In this document: one piece after another, positions 1-14,305 of the stretch | Numbering within the stretch: position 1 is the stretch's first letter | Layout: the number at the start of each line of letters is the position of its first letter | Assembly: GCF_030463565.1 (NCBI RefSeq) | Contig: NC_134646.1 | Location: forward strand, 15,652,001 to 15,716,000 | Origin: Pelecanus crispus | Taxonomy: Eukaryota > Chordata > Aves > Pelecaniformes > Pelecanidae | Reading direction: 5' to 3' | DNA length: 64,000 nucleotides | The notes under the pieces: generated by a model | What the model saw: the letters and a program-made list of their open reading frames with translations, nothing else | The model's database searches: none | What the model was told of the DNA's origin: nothing | Translations under genes and position numbers: made by a program

Positions 1-2587
1 ACAAGTTGGAGGTCTCTTGCAAAGTCAGACCAAAGAGAATTTTCAATAAGCCAACAGTAGCTAAAGTTCAACTTACAGTAGGCAGGCAACTTCCATTTTA
101 CATAATAAGAAAAAAACTGCAACAGGTTTCGTATCCTGCTGTGATGTATGTTGCTTCTTTTGTGATTGTTCCATTTTTACAGGAAAAATATGCTGCTAAA
201 CTGTGTCTAACCTGAGGACTTGGATGTGCCTCCCATGGATGCCCATGCCCCAGCCACATCCTGCTTACTCTTTGTTGAGCCTTGGCTCTGTTAAGCCCTA
301 GATCCCTTGCTGCATCCAGGGTTTTGAGGAATGAAACTTAGGCACCTGAGCCAAAGGGAAGAACCATTATAACAGTTATACTTTAGCTATGTCCCTAATT
401 TAGGCACCTGAGCAACTGGGATTTCTCAATGTGCAGAATTCCTCGCAGTCTTGATAAAGCTGAGATTTGTATCACAAGGTCCTGCCACCTGTACCAGGTT
501 TGGGCTGTAGTCTGTGCAGACGCGCTGCGGTGCATGAACTATGGACATTACTCTTTCTCACTTCCTTGTACCCTCCCTTGTACCCAACCCATAGGCTGAA
601 ACTTATCTTCTATTTACATTTTTTATATGTTAGATTGGTTTATGTGGAAACTGGCCTTCAAGTTCAAGCTGTGTTTATGTACGTGTGTGTGTATTTCCTT
701 TCCATTTCTTCAATACTGTTCTCATATCCTGGCCACATTTAACCTAATATGAATAAGGAATCCCCAAAATAATTTGGTTTCTACAAGTTTTGTTATATAG
801 ACAAAGTAGAAAGGAAACCCCACTCAGAGCCTGGACTGAGGGAAAGGCAACAACATGCGCTCACACTTTATTAGACACCGGAGAATCTATGTGGGAGGTA
901 GGGGGACAGAGAGACAGACACTTTTCAATAACACTACAATGGGGAAAACATCCCATTAAATTTACACCTTCTAAAATTTATGCTGAAATCAGCAAATTAT
1001 GACTGAAAACCAGACTTCATTAGTTTCAGTGCTTAGAGAAGTCATTGTTGTCTCACCTTGGATCCTACTTCATCTCCTCCCTCTGTGCCCCACAGGGGCT
1101 TCCAGAGAGGAGCACACAGCTTATCAGTCAAGAACAGGGAAATTATTTAATGGAGGGCAGTTATACTCTACAAGTATACTCTACATTTATGTAACCTACT
1201 AACTCACTTCTGAGTTTTGTCCTCTTTGTTAGATCTAGGCCAGATTAGCCAGAAGACATGTTGCTTTAGAACTAAATGACAAATTATTATATGAGAATCA
1301 ATGGAACAGACACTGATCGGAACTGCAATGGTCTCAGTACCTTGTCCATGCTCCTATGATGTCCATGTTCACCTCAGAACTTCTAGTTTATAGTGATTGC
1401 TACTATGTTGTCGTATTCAAAACAGAAAAGGCAAGCTAATTTTTTTCACACTTTAACAGAAGTCTCTCCATTCTCTATAGTATCTTATGAGCTTTGACGT
1501 TGAACTCAAAAAGATTTACTTCTTAGCTGCTTGTAAACTCCCAGTGAAGTAAGGAAATAATTTTGTCTTGAGAAAACCTGATGGACTTCAAACTACTCAG
1601 TACATTCCAAGACTCTTGCTTAGCTTCTCCTGGTAGCTTCTTTGACAAAAAGATGATGAATTTCAAGATGGCAAAAAGTGATTTAAATTTGCTGGTGTTT
1701 TTGGTGAGAAATAAGAATGCATCACCATGTTGCTATTTAGCTTTAGGTCTTCAAAGCTCATGTCTTTAGCATCATAGAATCCCTCAGCTAAATTATTTTT
1801 TAAAAGTTCTGTCTTTAAGGTCCAAAATTCACTCAGTGCAGATTCACAGTAGATATGACTTCCTTGCATGCTGTATGGGTTAATAAGAAAACAACAGTAT
1901 TTGTAATATCTGTAAAAATAATGTAATAACAAAAAAAAGAAAAATAATCTTTAGCAGATGATCTGTAGCAACTTCAATAATTCAAAAATGTCCAAATAGG
2001 TTACCTTTTGCTGCAGAAATATGTGGTATCAAAGTTAGCTCCAAGTTAATCTCCAATGCAATTCTGATTGCTTCAGTCGAATTGCATCAAGGATAACAGG
2101 GCTCACAGTATTCTGCAGTTTCTAGGTTCTTAAATCCAAAAACACCGCAAAAGGCTAGACCTATGAAAAAAAATGTGCCTGGTACTTCTGAACAGTAGAA
2201 TTTAGTTTCAAAATTGGAACAAGGTAAAATTACTTATAAATGTTGCTCAATATGCAACTCACCAGTCTGAGAATAATACTCCTTAAATTTATTATTAAGA
2301 AGCTGATATAATCTGATCCCTACTTAAAAAAAGTAATACAAAAGGTGATTTCCAGTTAGGATGGCTGTTATCTTTGTGACCTGATAATTTGTAATGTTAG
2401 ATTTTAAATACTGGAAGAATTTTCTTGGGCAGATCAGATGATTCAAAGATTGATTATCAAATATTAGAGAAACAGCAAGTTTTAACATGGTAATGGCTGA
2501 TTGTGCCTGCTTCACCACCAAAAAAAACCCCACTGAATTTGATCCTGAATATTTCAAATTTTTCTGGTTTTACTCAAATGGTTTAGA
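1..2587. other. Intergenic DNA, no gene seen
   Basis: AT-rich sequence with many stop codons in all frames. Only short open frames (under about 90 codons) occur, none with a recognisable domain or flanking splice pattern. No RNA gene or mobile element was recognised before the CR1 tail at 2588. Confidence 0.6.
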
Positions 2588-2672
2588 TAGAATCATAGAA
2601 TCATAGAATGCTTTGGGTTGGAAGGGACCTTGAGAGATCATCGAGCCCAACCCCCCTGCAGTAAGCAGGGAT
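2588..2672 (-). mobile_element. CR1 LINE 3' end (antisense fragment)
   Basis: Repeated 'tagaatcatagaatcatag' units are followed by 'gggttggaagggacctt' and 'gagcccaaccccc'. This is the reverse complement of the CR1 3' end, which in birds finishes in short ATTCTATGATTCT-type repeats. Only the last 85 bases or so remain, as expected for a severely 5'-truncated, dead copy lying on the minus strand. Confidence 0.85.
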
Positions 2673-2875
2673 TAGACAGAAGGTAAGTATTAAACAAAAA
2701 TTTAAGGAGAATAGAACATCCCAGATCTGATATACTGTTACACTGGTAAAGATCTTAGGAAAACACACAGCTTATTTCTTTATTTAAGATGTATATTACT
2801 CTTTGTCTGTTATCCAATGTCAGAGACTGCCCCATCTAGAGGCGTTTCATTTGTTTCACTTGAGGGCACTAGGTG

Positions 2876-2899
2876 GCTTCTCAGCTAAAACTGAGAAGC
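2876..2899. repeat. Short inverted repeat
   Basis: The arms gcttctcag and ctgagaagc pair perfectly over 9 bp around a 6-base loop. There is no context linking it to a gene, so it may be chance. Confidence 0.5.
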
Positions 2900-4093
2900 T
2901 GGACTTCTTGCTTTCGAGCGTAAACCTGCCCCTGCCATCGTTTGGTGGATGGGGAATGAGGTGGGGTGCAGGGCAGCAATGCACGCATGCACATGGTGCT
3001 GCTTCAGCTCTGTCTGAAACACTGGTGGGTACCTTGCCATCACGCTGGCTGGCCATAGACAGCAGTGCTGGATAGAAGAGGGATGCTGCGGGCTGCCCTG
3101 CTCCCTACCCAGCCCAGCAGTGCTGAACAGGAACATCCCATTTTCTTGTATCATCATACATTACGTGCTTCCTTTAAGAGCAACCTAGGATTTAAGACAC
3201 AAAGATGGGGTTTTACCCATGTCTGCTGCAGTTTCGGGAGTACAAAAATGCCTAAGTGGAGCCCAGCAGCCTGTTTTTCTTCAAACACAGTAGCTCACAC
3301 ATGAGGATTGCTTAAAAATGCATCAAAATCTTTTAAAAACAGATGTAAGATTGGCAGCCAAGTGTGTTAGTGATTTGGGGTTGGGGTACAGGCAGGTGAA
3401 CAAGGTTATTCATCTTGTCTGACACCTACCTTCTGCCTCACTTGTATATCGATTTCTGCCTGAGCTATCTCTAAACTAAAGCAGCGATGATGTGTGCATT
3501 TGCACCCCACATCATAGAGGCTGTCTTCACTTACTGTCTGATTTTCTAGAGACCACTCAGCTTGAGTATGCATTTTAGTTAAACCAGCCATTAATGCAGA
3601 TGGAGAATGAACTTACAACACTATCTGGCATGGTAGAAAGTAGACGCTGTGATAAATGCATCTAGCACTTTAGACACTTTAGATTCCTCTGGGACAGCTG
3701 CAACATCTTTGAGTGATCACTGCATCATCAAGCTGTGGATCATAGGTTAATTGGAAAGTTTGCTAATGCAATAGTTGTACTGGGGCTATGAAGAGCAGCA
3801 CTGCTTCTTTGCACCATTTTACTTCAGATGCTCTAACCCTTACTTTCACAGAGCAAGAAAACCCACTGGTATCCAAACGCCGAAACAAAATATCATACTT
3901 GTTGGTCTATTCTGAGATCTACATGGTATTGGTTTCCAAAATTGGTTACAGACTTTAGGAGTCTTTTATCCTTTAAAGTCACTGGACCAATCCTGCCTTC
4001 CTTATTCAGATTGATTAAACAGATCAAATGCCCATCAAATTAAGCGGGAATTAAACATGAGTTTCTCCTCAGCAAAGAAGGAAAAGATGATAG

Positions 4094-4123
4094 GACTGAG
4101 CTCAATAGTACTGAGCTCAATAG
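4094..4123. repeat. Tandem duplication, 2 x 15 bp
   Basis: The unit actgagctcaatagt occurs twice back to back without mismatch. This looks like a recent replication-slippage duplication in intergenic DNA. Confidence 0.9.
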
Positions 4124-5599
4124 TAATTCAAAGCACAGGTGAAAACTAAGACATTTTCCTTAGGGGATTTTCTTTACGTATTAAGCAGGCAAACTGTTTA
4201 ACAAGTTCTGACATGTATGTTAGTGCTGGATACCTGCACAGCTGGCACACTTGCCAAACAATCAGATGCTTTCCTTGTACTGGGCTCAGTTTATAAGAAA
4301 AGAAAAAAGTATACTTTCAGGCTTGAGCTTTTGAGGTGCAAAGGACCAACGAATGATGATGACCACTTTGCAGGGGTGCTTCTACACTTCTCTACAGTGA
4401 ACAGCTTTCCCCTCACTGGAGTTCAATTACTGTAAGAGAGCAAAAGTTCCTCCAGCCAGCTGAATGATGTTTTCTAGCAAGTCAGGAGCCACAGGGTTTG
4501 TTTTGCCCGTTCTGATGATAGTCATCAGCAACTAAGTTTAAATGCAATCAAATTTGACCAGTATGCAAGAAGAAGAGAGTATAAGTGTGGATGATTCAGA
4601 TATAAGTCTTTATTTAGATCCACCTCTACCACAAAAGTGATTACCTGAGCATGAAACAGATAATTTTCTGGGCTCTGCAAGGTACAATGAGTATTACAGA
4701 GACTGGAAAATGCACAGCATATTGAAAAAAATTAAATTATAAGACCACACAATAGTAATCCAGTTTTCACTTTAATGTAAAAAAAAAAAAAAAAAAAATG
4801 GTTGAAGGCAAAGGGCACACATCTTAATATCTACTAGACTCTTACTATGGATTCTTATACAACTACTTGAAGCTGTGAATTCTTAAATGTCTTCCCATCG
4901 GTCTGGTGCATACGACAACCCGTCAGAAGAAAAGCTTAGGTGGGAGGTCAGTACAGGGCTTTGTTTCTAACAGCACTTGCAAAACCAGGCAGTTCCTCGG
5001 AAGTGTGTGGTCAGGGCAGGGGGTCAGAGCCCGCCGCAGGCAGCAGAGAAGCCCTGGTGAGGGCGTCTCCCTAACTGCACAGCAAGGTTTCACATGTGGA
5101 GAAAGCACTTGCCTTGTCTCTGACTCCTAAAGTTGTGCATAAGTACAAGAGCCAGGTTTTAATCCTAATCTATCACAGCTGTCAAAACATCTGGCCATTT
5201 AAATCTGGGATCCCTGCTGTATATCGTAGCAGGAACTTTATGCATCTCTTTCTTATCAAAGTGTCTAAAATTATAAGCCAGACTCTGGCCTGTTCCATCC
5301 CCTTTGGGCTCCTGCAAAGAACAGACACCAAAAAATGGACCAACTTCTCTAGAGAAGAATCTCGCCACAGGCAGCCTTCAGTAGGCATAAAGGTACTGTA
5401 GCTTACCTACAGCACAATATCCGTACTGGAGACAGGGAAAAGTGGGATGGGGCTGTGCTGCACACCAGGAGAGCCTCACTGGCATTAGACATGAGCAGAA
5501 CTGTTTCTGGTTTATACTTGAAACTAGTCCTGCATCCTACGGACAGAAAGAATGATGGTCAGTCAGAAAAAAAAGTGCTGCCTAGTTTTCTAGATTAAT

Positions 5600-5712
5600 T
5601 TTCTTATGTCATTGTTGTTGGTAATTATATAATGATATAATTATTATAGCTATTTCTTTACAATAATTATATTTTATTATAATTGTATTATTTTATTATA
5701 TTTTAATAATCG
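5600..5712. repeat. AT-rich low-complexity tract
   Basis: Almost pure A/T sequence with repeated ttattata and ataattata words. It is simple low-complexity DNA with no coding content. Confidence 0.7.
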
Positions 5713-8700
5713 GTTTTATTGGAGAAAGGGTTTGTTTCTATAAATGTCCTTGATTGGTCATTTTTGTGTTCAGGGCTTTTTAAAAAGTGATAAAGCCATT
5801 CAAATAGAGTTTCTATTTATTCTTTCAACTGCCTTCTATCCAAGGTAATAAATTAATAATGATTTTGAGTTGCAAAATATATAATATATATACATATGCA
5901 AACATAAATCATTTCAGCAATCATATAACTGTTATTATTTTTTACTACTCTACTGGTAAAAATAATGCTGAAAATTTATTACAATAATCCATATGAAAGC
6001 AATAAAGTAAAATGATCGTAAAACCAATCACATATTTTATAGAAAATAGGAGTATAAAATCACTTTGTGTGAGGTTTCTCTGCTGCAAAGCAATTTATCA
6101 TTTAAGAAAAGACAACTTTCTGCTGTGTTTAAGCATCTAATGTGTTCAACTTCTTGCGACCCATGCAGGAATGGGAATAGGTTTTATTATTTTCAATTTC
6201 AAAAAGCTTTAGTCATCACTGGTCATGCTAGCACAATCTTTCAGTGCCAGTGGTAGAGTAATTTGCCAGTTCTGGTAAGTTTGCAAGAGTTATCCATTTC
6301 CTTTTACATTCTGAAGTTTCAGGCATTTTGCATACACCTTCCTTTAGCTGTAAAATACCTCAATTTCCTAATACCCTAGGACTACTTCATTCGCCAGACT
6401 TCTGGGATGTGCTCAAATTCAGTGCATAAACCCCACAATTTAGGAAAGTAAGAACAAATTTAATGCGACACCGCTTTAGAGAGACTTTCATTAACTCAGC
6501 TGAGCTAATATTTGAGATGTTTCTCTTTAAGAAGCAACTCAGAGCTCACACACTTCACAAAACACTGATGTGTGACCTAGGCTCCTTTTATTCACCTTTT
6601 CCGGTCCTTGATTTAGCGCATTATTTGATTTACATTACAGGAAAGATCTATGAACGTCCCTGGGCAGTAAGCTCAAATTAGATCAGCCATGTTATTCCAG
6701 TTTATTTCCCCTATTTTATTACAGGATACTAACCAATACAAACATTCTTACTTAGCAGCCCTTTGCTTTATCCTATAACTCTGTTTCTAAAAATATGTTT
6801 GCTATCTGAAGTGGAATTGTCTGTCCTATAGCCATCCGCATCAGCTCCATGAAATACAGCGTTGCATCTTCCAAGGACCCTACACCCTCCTGAGTCATTG
6901 GCATGCAATACAGTTGAAGGGAATTTTTTCTGCCCAAGCTCTACTCTTGTAATGGCATGTGCTGTTATTTAAAAAATGCACATAACTATTCATCTTGGCA
7001 GGCTAATAAGGTGTAGAACTAAAACCCTCTAGAATTTTTTAATTTTACAGTATTTAGTGGACTACTAAAGTTCTGTGTATTACTAAGTTAATTGTACAGT
7101 ATTCTCTACAATTAAGAGAATAGCGTAGCATTAAATGGTACTGCAGACCACCCAATCTACATTTCCTTTTTAAAGTTGCAGTCAGTGACAAAATAGAAGG
7201 AAGGACTTGTCACTTTTATCTTGTATTCAGTAGTCTTAGACTGCCGTAAAACAGTTGGTATAACCTGCTACTGAGATGGGGAGAGGAGAAGTGAGCACAG
7301 GAGGAAATAAAGCGAAAGGAACCAGAGGTGCAAAACCTTTCACTTCTCATCAAAAAGAAGTAACTGTTGTTCACATAAAAGCGTACTGCTTTAAGGATAT
7401 GAATATCAGTCCCAATGAAATTGTAAAAATATCAGGCTAGAGCATACCTTCTTTGAAGCTCAACGTTTACAGACCGTGTTTTCTCCCTTCACTAATTTTC
7501 TTAGCTCTTGGCTGTCTTCCCAGGCAGTAGTTTCTCAGGCTAGTGCGTTGTGATCTAAATGTTAGCCTGGGTTGTAAGCTAACTTAAAATGGAAAGTAAA
7601 AAACAGTGCTTTAAAGACAGCATTCCCTACCTATTAAGCGCCCTGTTTCTCCTAAACAATTTGTGGATTTGCTCACAGCAGTCATCCTGTTCCCCTGTGC
7701 AGTTACTCCATTAGTGTGCTGACAACAGAGCTATGTGTAGTACTCAGGTTCTTCACTCTTCACCAAACTCCCTGTTGGGCTGTCTGGACATTTTGCTTCA
7801 TCAACGACTGTTGGTTCAAAATCTTCACAGTCAGTTTTGTCTTCCTCCTGACCCATCGTGTCTGATAACCTGAACACAATTTCTTTCAGACTCTCTCAGG
7901 AGAGTTTAAGCAAATGTCTGCTTGCCTTCTTTCACAGAAATAGTCATAATAATGTTAGTGACCTGGTTACACCACTGTAAATCTGGACTTATTCCATTGC
8001 CTTTGAAGGAGCTAATCTGCATTTACCCCTGTATTACTGAGCTGAAATCCAGCTCAGTGGGGCTATTTGTGTGGAGGATTTGGTCCTTCTAAAATCTCAT
8101 AACATTGTTTAACAGCTATCACATAAATAGGAATGAAAACATAATCCTGAGCTGAAATCTAAGCAATTGACAATATTTTTTAGCATCACGCCATAGAGCA
8201 GGAAAAGGATTTCATTACAGTAGCCGGGCCAACTGTCAAAATGATAGGATGCACTTGATTTTAAGCTTTGGTTTCACACAGTAATCAAGCAGTATTAGCA
8301 TAATGGCTGCTAGTCTTTCCCCTTTTACCCAGGTCTAGTGTATTGATGGAGCAAAAAGAGATAATGAATTTGGATGTCTGGTATAAACAAACCAAACAAC
8401 AGATACCTCTGCAAAGATTTGTAAGGGACATTGCTTCCTCAGCAGAAAGACCACAACTCGAAAAACAGTTCAAATGATTTGGTGGAAGGTTCAAAGGGAA
8501 AAGATGATGTTTTATTCCATTTTTATTTATTTACCTTTTAATCCTTTCTTCTTCCTTTTTACTGCAATCTCTCTTTTCTTCCTATCAGTGAGTTTGTGCT
8601 GGAAAAAAGCCCTTCTGTGGAGGTCTTAACTGAAGGACAAAACCTGACAAGTCAGAGGTCATAACACATTCAGCTGTCCTCTTACCAGCTCTTCTGTCTG

Positions 8701-11700
8701 GCACCAAAAATATTATTCTCCTAGTATTTGAGAGTCTAACTGTTGTCTCTTCCAGCAGTTTCTGGGGCACCTGTATTTTGGACGGCTGTCAATACTGCTC
8801 TTCTCTCATGAAACTGAGAGCATGGCAATCCCCAAACCTTGCAGATGGGGACATATCTTTGATTTCATCCACAAAACCTCAGGTAGGTAGGAGAGCTCCT
8901 AAATCACTGCTGCAGTGAGTTCATAGCAGCACCAGGTAAAAGGCACGCAGAACTAATGACAGCGCAAACTGGGAATGGCAATTAGATATCTAAGAAAAGA
9001 AGTATGAGGCAGTAGAAAATATAGGTCAAAAACGTGTATAGGACCAGAACCTCTTAACCACCCTGATAGTTACATCTCTGCCTGCAAACAACAAGCCAGT
9101 TATGCACAGCAGCCCTTAATAAGAGAACAGCCAAAAGCTGAGAGCATACTGAGAAGGGCAGAGGATGATAAACTATTTCGGTCTGGGAAAGCAGACTCCT
9201 TTTTATTTCAATACCAGTCAGACTTACTCCTTTGCTTACAGAATACTGAGAACAAAACACAAAGTTTCAATTCCTTGATCAGGAACTACTGGTGTTAGAA
9301 TATGTAAGAGGAGATTAAATTGCCACAAAGCAACAAAAGAAAGCTTTTTTTTTTCCTTTTTTTTTTAATCTATGTAATATTACAATGTAGATAAAAAGAA
9401 GGGAAAGGTTTGTCTGGCATAACAGGCTGAGCACTGGATGTTTAAGGACAGCTCTAGGTGAAGAGCGATCTGCCTTACATCCTGCTTCCTCTAGGTGGTA
9501 AGCCTGGTCCTCAAGGCAAGTCTTGCAGGCATGCTGGAGGGACCTCAGGGAGAGCAGCTGGGTGGAATCCCTGCCTGGTCATCAGAAGAAGAGACATGAA
9601 GGAAAGGCTCTCAGCAGCAGGTAGCCATGAAACAGGACAGTCTGAGGTTTCAGGTGTCCTGTGTGTTTGGGGTGGAATGAGGGACCATTTCCTTATGGAG
9701 AGCCCTAGTGGAGCTCTCCATAACAGAATAGGGAGGATTTGGGATAAGTATCCCCACGCATGTTTAGGCCAGTCCCAGCATGCATACCCGTATTTCCAGC
9801 TGATGGGGTGCAGCTCAGCTCCATCCTGGAAGCCACAGATCCACATTAACGTGGCAGGCCCAGGCTAGGTGGCTGGTGTATGGGACAACATGGAGCTCCT
9901 TGTGGTGGCAGGTGCTGGTCACCATCCTCCCAGAACTGCTGCCTCAGTGCTCTCTTTGGTGTCCTCGTTTTTCTGTAGTAGTTGATTTCCCTCAATGGAA
10001 AGGTGATTTCTGCCTCATATTCACTGTAGTAACATGTTTCCTTTTGGTTAGGGTGGCTTAGGGTTCGACATTGAGGGGGAGTCAAATCTGTATTGAACTA
10101 TAGCTGTGAAAATAAAAGGAAAGCAACACTAAAGAGGAAGCAGACAAAATGCCACAGCTTCTGCCACTTTCAGAAATCAAGAAGTAGAAGTATGTCCATT
10201 TGCACTAATGCTAAACTGGTGCAGAGCAAATACAAAAAGCTATTAAATCTAAATGGTATCTTTTAATACCCTCTTTGCACTATCAATAAAAAGAGTTGAG
10301 CAGTGGTGACCCAGATCTTTCCTGACTTTTTCTCCACACAGGCTACAGTGAATGAAATGGAGTCCATTTACCTAAGTTCCCTCATAAGATTTCAGCTAAT
10401 ACAAGCCCTCAACATTCTGTGTTTGTATTTATTTTTTCATATTCTCTAAAATTCTACAACTTGCGCGATAGGAACCTGCTACTTGGCACATATGTCCTCC
10501 TACAATGTGCTCTGCACAAGGCAATTTCAGTAATTAATATAAAATAGAGAAGATCCCTTCTGCTTAATGGCTGCTTGGCCCCAGATTAACTGTGTAAAAC
10601 ATATAAGACTATCACAGAAAGTGAAATCTAGCCAGAAACAGGCTGGCCCTCCCTGAATTCTGAGCAATTTTTCTCTACAGTCACTTTCTTAAGAGCAATA
10701 AGCTGTTCAAATGAAAGTCTTGTAACTTAACAGGGGGGAAAAAAAGCATTTATCTACCATTGCCAAATAATGAACACTTGAGAACAAAACTGAAGTATAC
10801 CAAGATGCTAAATATACAGATAATCTTGACAGCCCACTATTTATTCTCCTTCCTAAAATTAACTGCTCAGAATGTGATTATGTTCTAGGTACATGACCGG
10901 TCGCAGGAGAAGAAATATTGTTGCCTGTGAGCTATAAAAAAAAGGATTTTTATGCTTCACAGAGGAGGTAAATGCTCCTGACTTATGTACCAACTGAGCA
11001 GAGGTAAATGAATCAGCATGTTGGAGCGATGGAGCTCTACTCTCCATCATTCTGTGCTTGAGGATGCTGGGTGCAAGGTTGGAAGTAAGCAGAAGGTCCT
11101 CATTTCTTGCCTCTGTACAAGGGAGGCAGTCCCATGGCCCACTTAGGAGCTAAAAACACCTCTGTAAAATAGCAAAGAGTATTTGGTCATGACAATCTAT
11201 ACTTCAGCATAATATGGAAATTACTGTAGTAGAGAAACTTTTAAGTAAAATGAAAAACCTTATTATAAATCATAGTTAGAATTTCTGGATGGAAAAAAAA
11301 AAGGCTGCTCAAAAAACCATCCTTACTGTTTACAGCCCAAAAGGCCAGAATTAGTAGCCTTCCCTGTAGGCAATTTAAGTAGAAAGGGGAAGGATTCAAT
11401 AACCATTGTGACTGAACTGCCCTTTAACATCTCAGAGATGGTGACTGAGCATAAGGACACTTCAAAAGAACTGTTTAGGGGAAGTGAACATTGTCACTGC
11501 CTCTGCTGAGTATCTTCGTGAATAAAGGAATTCAGTCTCGAAGCTTGCTACAAGCATCTTTTATTAACTTTGGTGAATAACTGAATACAATGTTTATGAA
11601 TCTGAAATATTAAAAAAAGCATGGAAATATATACATGCTGCTACTATTGCCTACTGACACATTCAGGCACCATGGTCCCAATTTTCAGTGCTTGCATGTG

Positions 11701-13303
11701 TAGTTTCCTACTGTTTTGTTCTTTCTTCTTAGGTGAGCCATGTCACACATTTGTGAGGCACCATTCAGAGCAGTTTTCAGACTGTCCTAGCATCAAGTTG
11801 CAACAGAGAGCATCACCAGGTACAAGGACAGGCATACCATGATAGTCTTAGCTGTGCTATCCTGCACCAAGCTGCACTCCTAGAGTCCTAGAAGTGGCAG
11901 TGAAGGTATATTACCTGTCCTAAACCATGGAGAAGTCATCTCCTATATAGACAAAATGCTCTTGGAACCACTCGTGCACATGATGTGGGATCTAGCATGC
12001 AAATATAATAATTTTACAGCTTAATTTCAATAAACCGATTGCCTTTTCACCCTTCTCACCTCTCTCCCCTACCCTAATTTAAAAGTTAAGCAGTGCCACT
12101 CTCGCAGTATAGGCAGGATCAGCCAGAACTGACGAGCTGTGACGTGAGGGGCACAGCTGCGAAAGCCCGTGTGGCAACATGCCCACGGCACACGGCACTG
12201 CCATGGCAGGGGGGACCACCCTGCTGCGCCCCAGCCCCAGCACCCAAGGGTGGGGGGACATACCAATGGAGGAGAGAGGGCCCAAAGTTGACCTAGCAGC
12301 TAGCTGGGGAAGCTCAGTTGCTTTGACTCTTCCATAAGAAATTACTAACACTTGAAATATTTGAGTTTGCTGTTGGGGGAAGGAGGGCATAACCCCATGG
12401 CCAGGGTGCAGAGTATGAATTGCATCAGGAAATAAGTGTCTGACACAAGTCTGTGTTTTTCCAGCAGACCCTAAAAGCAAGTTTGATTTTTTAGGAGCTC
12501 ATTCTAGAAATGAATGAAGTAAAGATAATAGTTAAATTGGACATTATCTGCTTATTCAGAAATACTACCATACTGCTACAGGTTTTTCAAAGTTGTCAGA
12601 TAATAAATGCATAAACTGCTACTAGGTGGCCAATCCAAGCCTGACCTGAGCTGATATGAGCTGTATTACAACCAGCTTGTAAACACCCTTCCTGAGCTGC
12701 ATTATCCAGTTTCAAATGTCAGAGGCATCCTCTGAAAGTGTCAAGCCCAATTCTTACATGTTCTTTATCCACTCTGCTTGTGGAAGGCCTTTACACCACC
12801 TGGTGAGGCAGATCACGCTTACTGCTTTTAAATGCAGAAGCATTTAAAAAAAGAAGTAAACGCCACTAACCATTCAGCCAGTGCTCCCAGCCAGGATGCT
12901 GCCCCCCTAAAAGGGCACCCTGCTTTGTCATTTTACCCTTCACCTTTGCACAGTGAGGCAGAGTAGCAACTAGCAGCAGTCATGGTGGTGTTCCTTGTGA
13001 TATAGTTAGAACAGGAAAGAGACTCTTAAATGGCTAATTTGATTTAGGCTGATGACCAAGGCCAACTTTTCACCAGATTCCCTGTCAATCAGATGAAAAT
13101 GGTGCTGCATCTCCGACCCTCATCCATTTAGCTCTCCAGACCCAGAGGATTTTTGATCCTGCATAGCCGCCTATCAGATAAGAAGCCCACAGCTTCAAAA
13201 TGAGAGTTCTCCTTGCCCTCGTACTTTGTGTACCGGTTAGTACACAAACTCTGAAACCTTGACTACCAAAGAAGAAAATCAACGTCATTCTGAATCAGAC
13301 AAA

Positions 13304-13326
13304 GGCGGGGGCGGGGGGGAGGGGGG
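13304..13326 (+). repeat. G-rich tract with G-quadruplex potential
   Basis: Contains G runs of 2, 5, 7 and 6 separated by single C, C and A bases. This meets the usual pattern for a G-quadruplex on the + strand. It lies about 580 bases before the interrupted CR1. Confidence 0.6.
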
Positions 13327-13883
13327 AAAAGCACATTTTACACACTCCTGTCAATGTTTAAAAGGCTCTTTTTAAATTTACACTTCCTGATTACAGTGAC
13401 CCCCGTAATAACTTACATTCAAGTTCTTCCAATTTCAGCAGGAATGAGACACCTCAAAGGAAAAGGAGGTTTCAGGAAGTGATTCAGAAATTGGTATTAT
13501 CACTTGTATCTGTTCAGGCTTGTTCTTTCAGCTATATGTTTGGTTTTGCAATCTAGCATATAAATGTCTGCTAAGTATCACCTCCCTTCACAGACATGGT
13601 TGGAAAACACAAGGGAGGGGAGAGCGGTGGGCTCGTAGTGCTGTATCTCCAAACAGTAACCGGAAAGATCATTTTACACCTGAAGATTTCCACAGTGTGT
13701 GTACTGCCCATTTCAGAAGACATGACCCAGATGATTGTCCTTACATGCAAACAGCAAACTCTCAGATTTCTAAAAATATTTTTAGAGTATTTTTTTTCCC
13801 CCTTACCGTTTTAAATACTTTTTAAACCTCCTGGTTCTCTGGTTATGTTAGATGTCTGCCAGCCTCACTAGAATTCTTGATAC

Positions 13884-14062
13884 CAAAAGAAGCGTGGCCA
13901 GCAGGTCGAGGGAGGTGATTCTGCCTCTCTACTCTGCTCTAGTGAGACCTCACCTGGAGCACTGTGTCCAGCTCTGGGGCCCTCAGCACAAGAAGGACAT
14001 GGACCTGTTGGAGTGGGTCCAGAAGAGGCCACAAAAATGATCCGAGGGCTGGAGCACCTCTC
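13884..14062 (+). mobile_element. CR1 LINE, 5' part of a copy split by the provirus
   Basis: Reads as the end of the CR1 reverse-transcriptase ORF and its 3' region, including 'gtgagacctcacctggagca' and 'gtccagctctggggccctca'. The sequence stops at 'ggagcacctctc', exactly where the LTR begins. It resumes at 20966 after the provirus. Joined across one copy of the ctctc duplication, it restores the CR1 word 'ggagcacctctcctacgagg'. The CR1 therefore predates the retroviral insertion and marks its precise site. Confidence 0.9.
14058..14062. repeat. Target-site duplication, left copy (ctctc)
   Basis: The five bases ctctc immediately before the 5' LTR recur immediately after the 3' LTR at 20961-20965. 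One copy belongs to the CR1 target. A 5-bp duplication is the size reported for ERV-L-type integrases, whereas 6 bp is usual for alpha- and betaretroviruses. Confidence 0.92.
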
Positions 14063-14305
14063 TGTCCTGGTTTCGGCTGGGATAGAGTTAATTTTCTTCC
14101 TAGCAGCAGGCATAGTGCTGTGTTTTGGATTTAGTAGGAGAAGAATGTTGATAACATGCTGATGTTTTTAGTTGTTGCTGAGTACTGCTTATGCTAGTCA
14201 AGGACTTTTTCAGCTTCCCATGCTCTGCCAGGCGCACAAGAAACTGGGAGGGGGCACAGCCAGAATAGTTGATCCAAACTGCCCAAAGGGCTATTCCATA
14301 CCATA

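Larger units (their letters stand above)
2673..13883. other. Intergenic DNA, no gene seen
   Basis: About 11 kb without a supportable gene. It holds a 9-bp-arm inverted repeat (2876-2899), a 15-bp tandem duplication (4094-4123), a poly-A run (about 4780-4798), a very AT-rich stretch (about 5600-5710), a T-rich patch (9343-9366) and a G-rich tract (13304-13326). The longest open frame (9458-9868, 136 codons) has no recognisable domain and no codon pattern that stands out. Confidence 0.55.

Noticed and set aside
790..1002. A short frame containing LLDTG, like a retroviral protease active site
   Set aside because: Only the five-residue motif fits. No flap motif, no following RT sequence and no LTR are near, so it is most likely chance.
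13520..13825. A 101-codon frame just before the interrupted CR1
   Set aside because: No domain, no conserved motif and no splice context; it ends in T-rich intergenic DNA.
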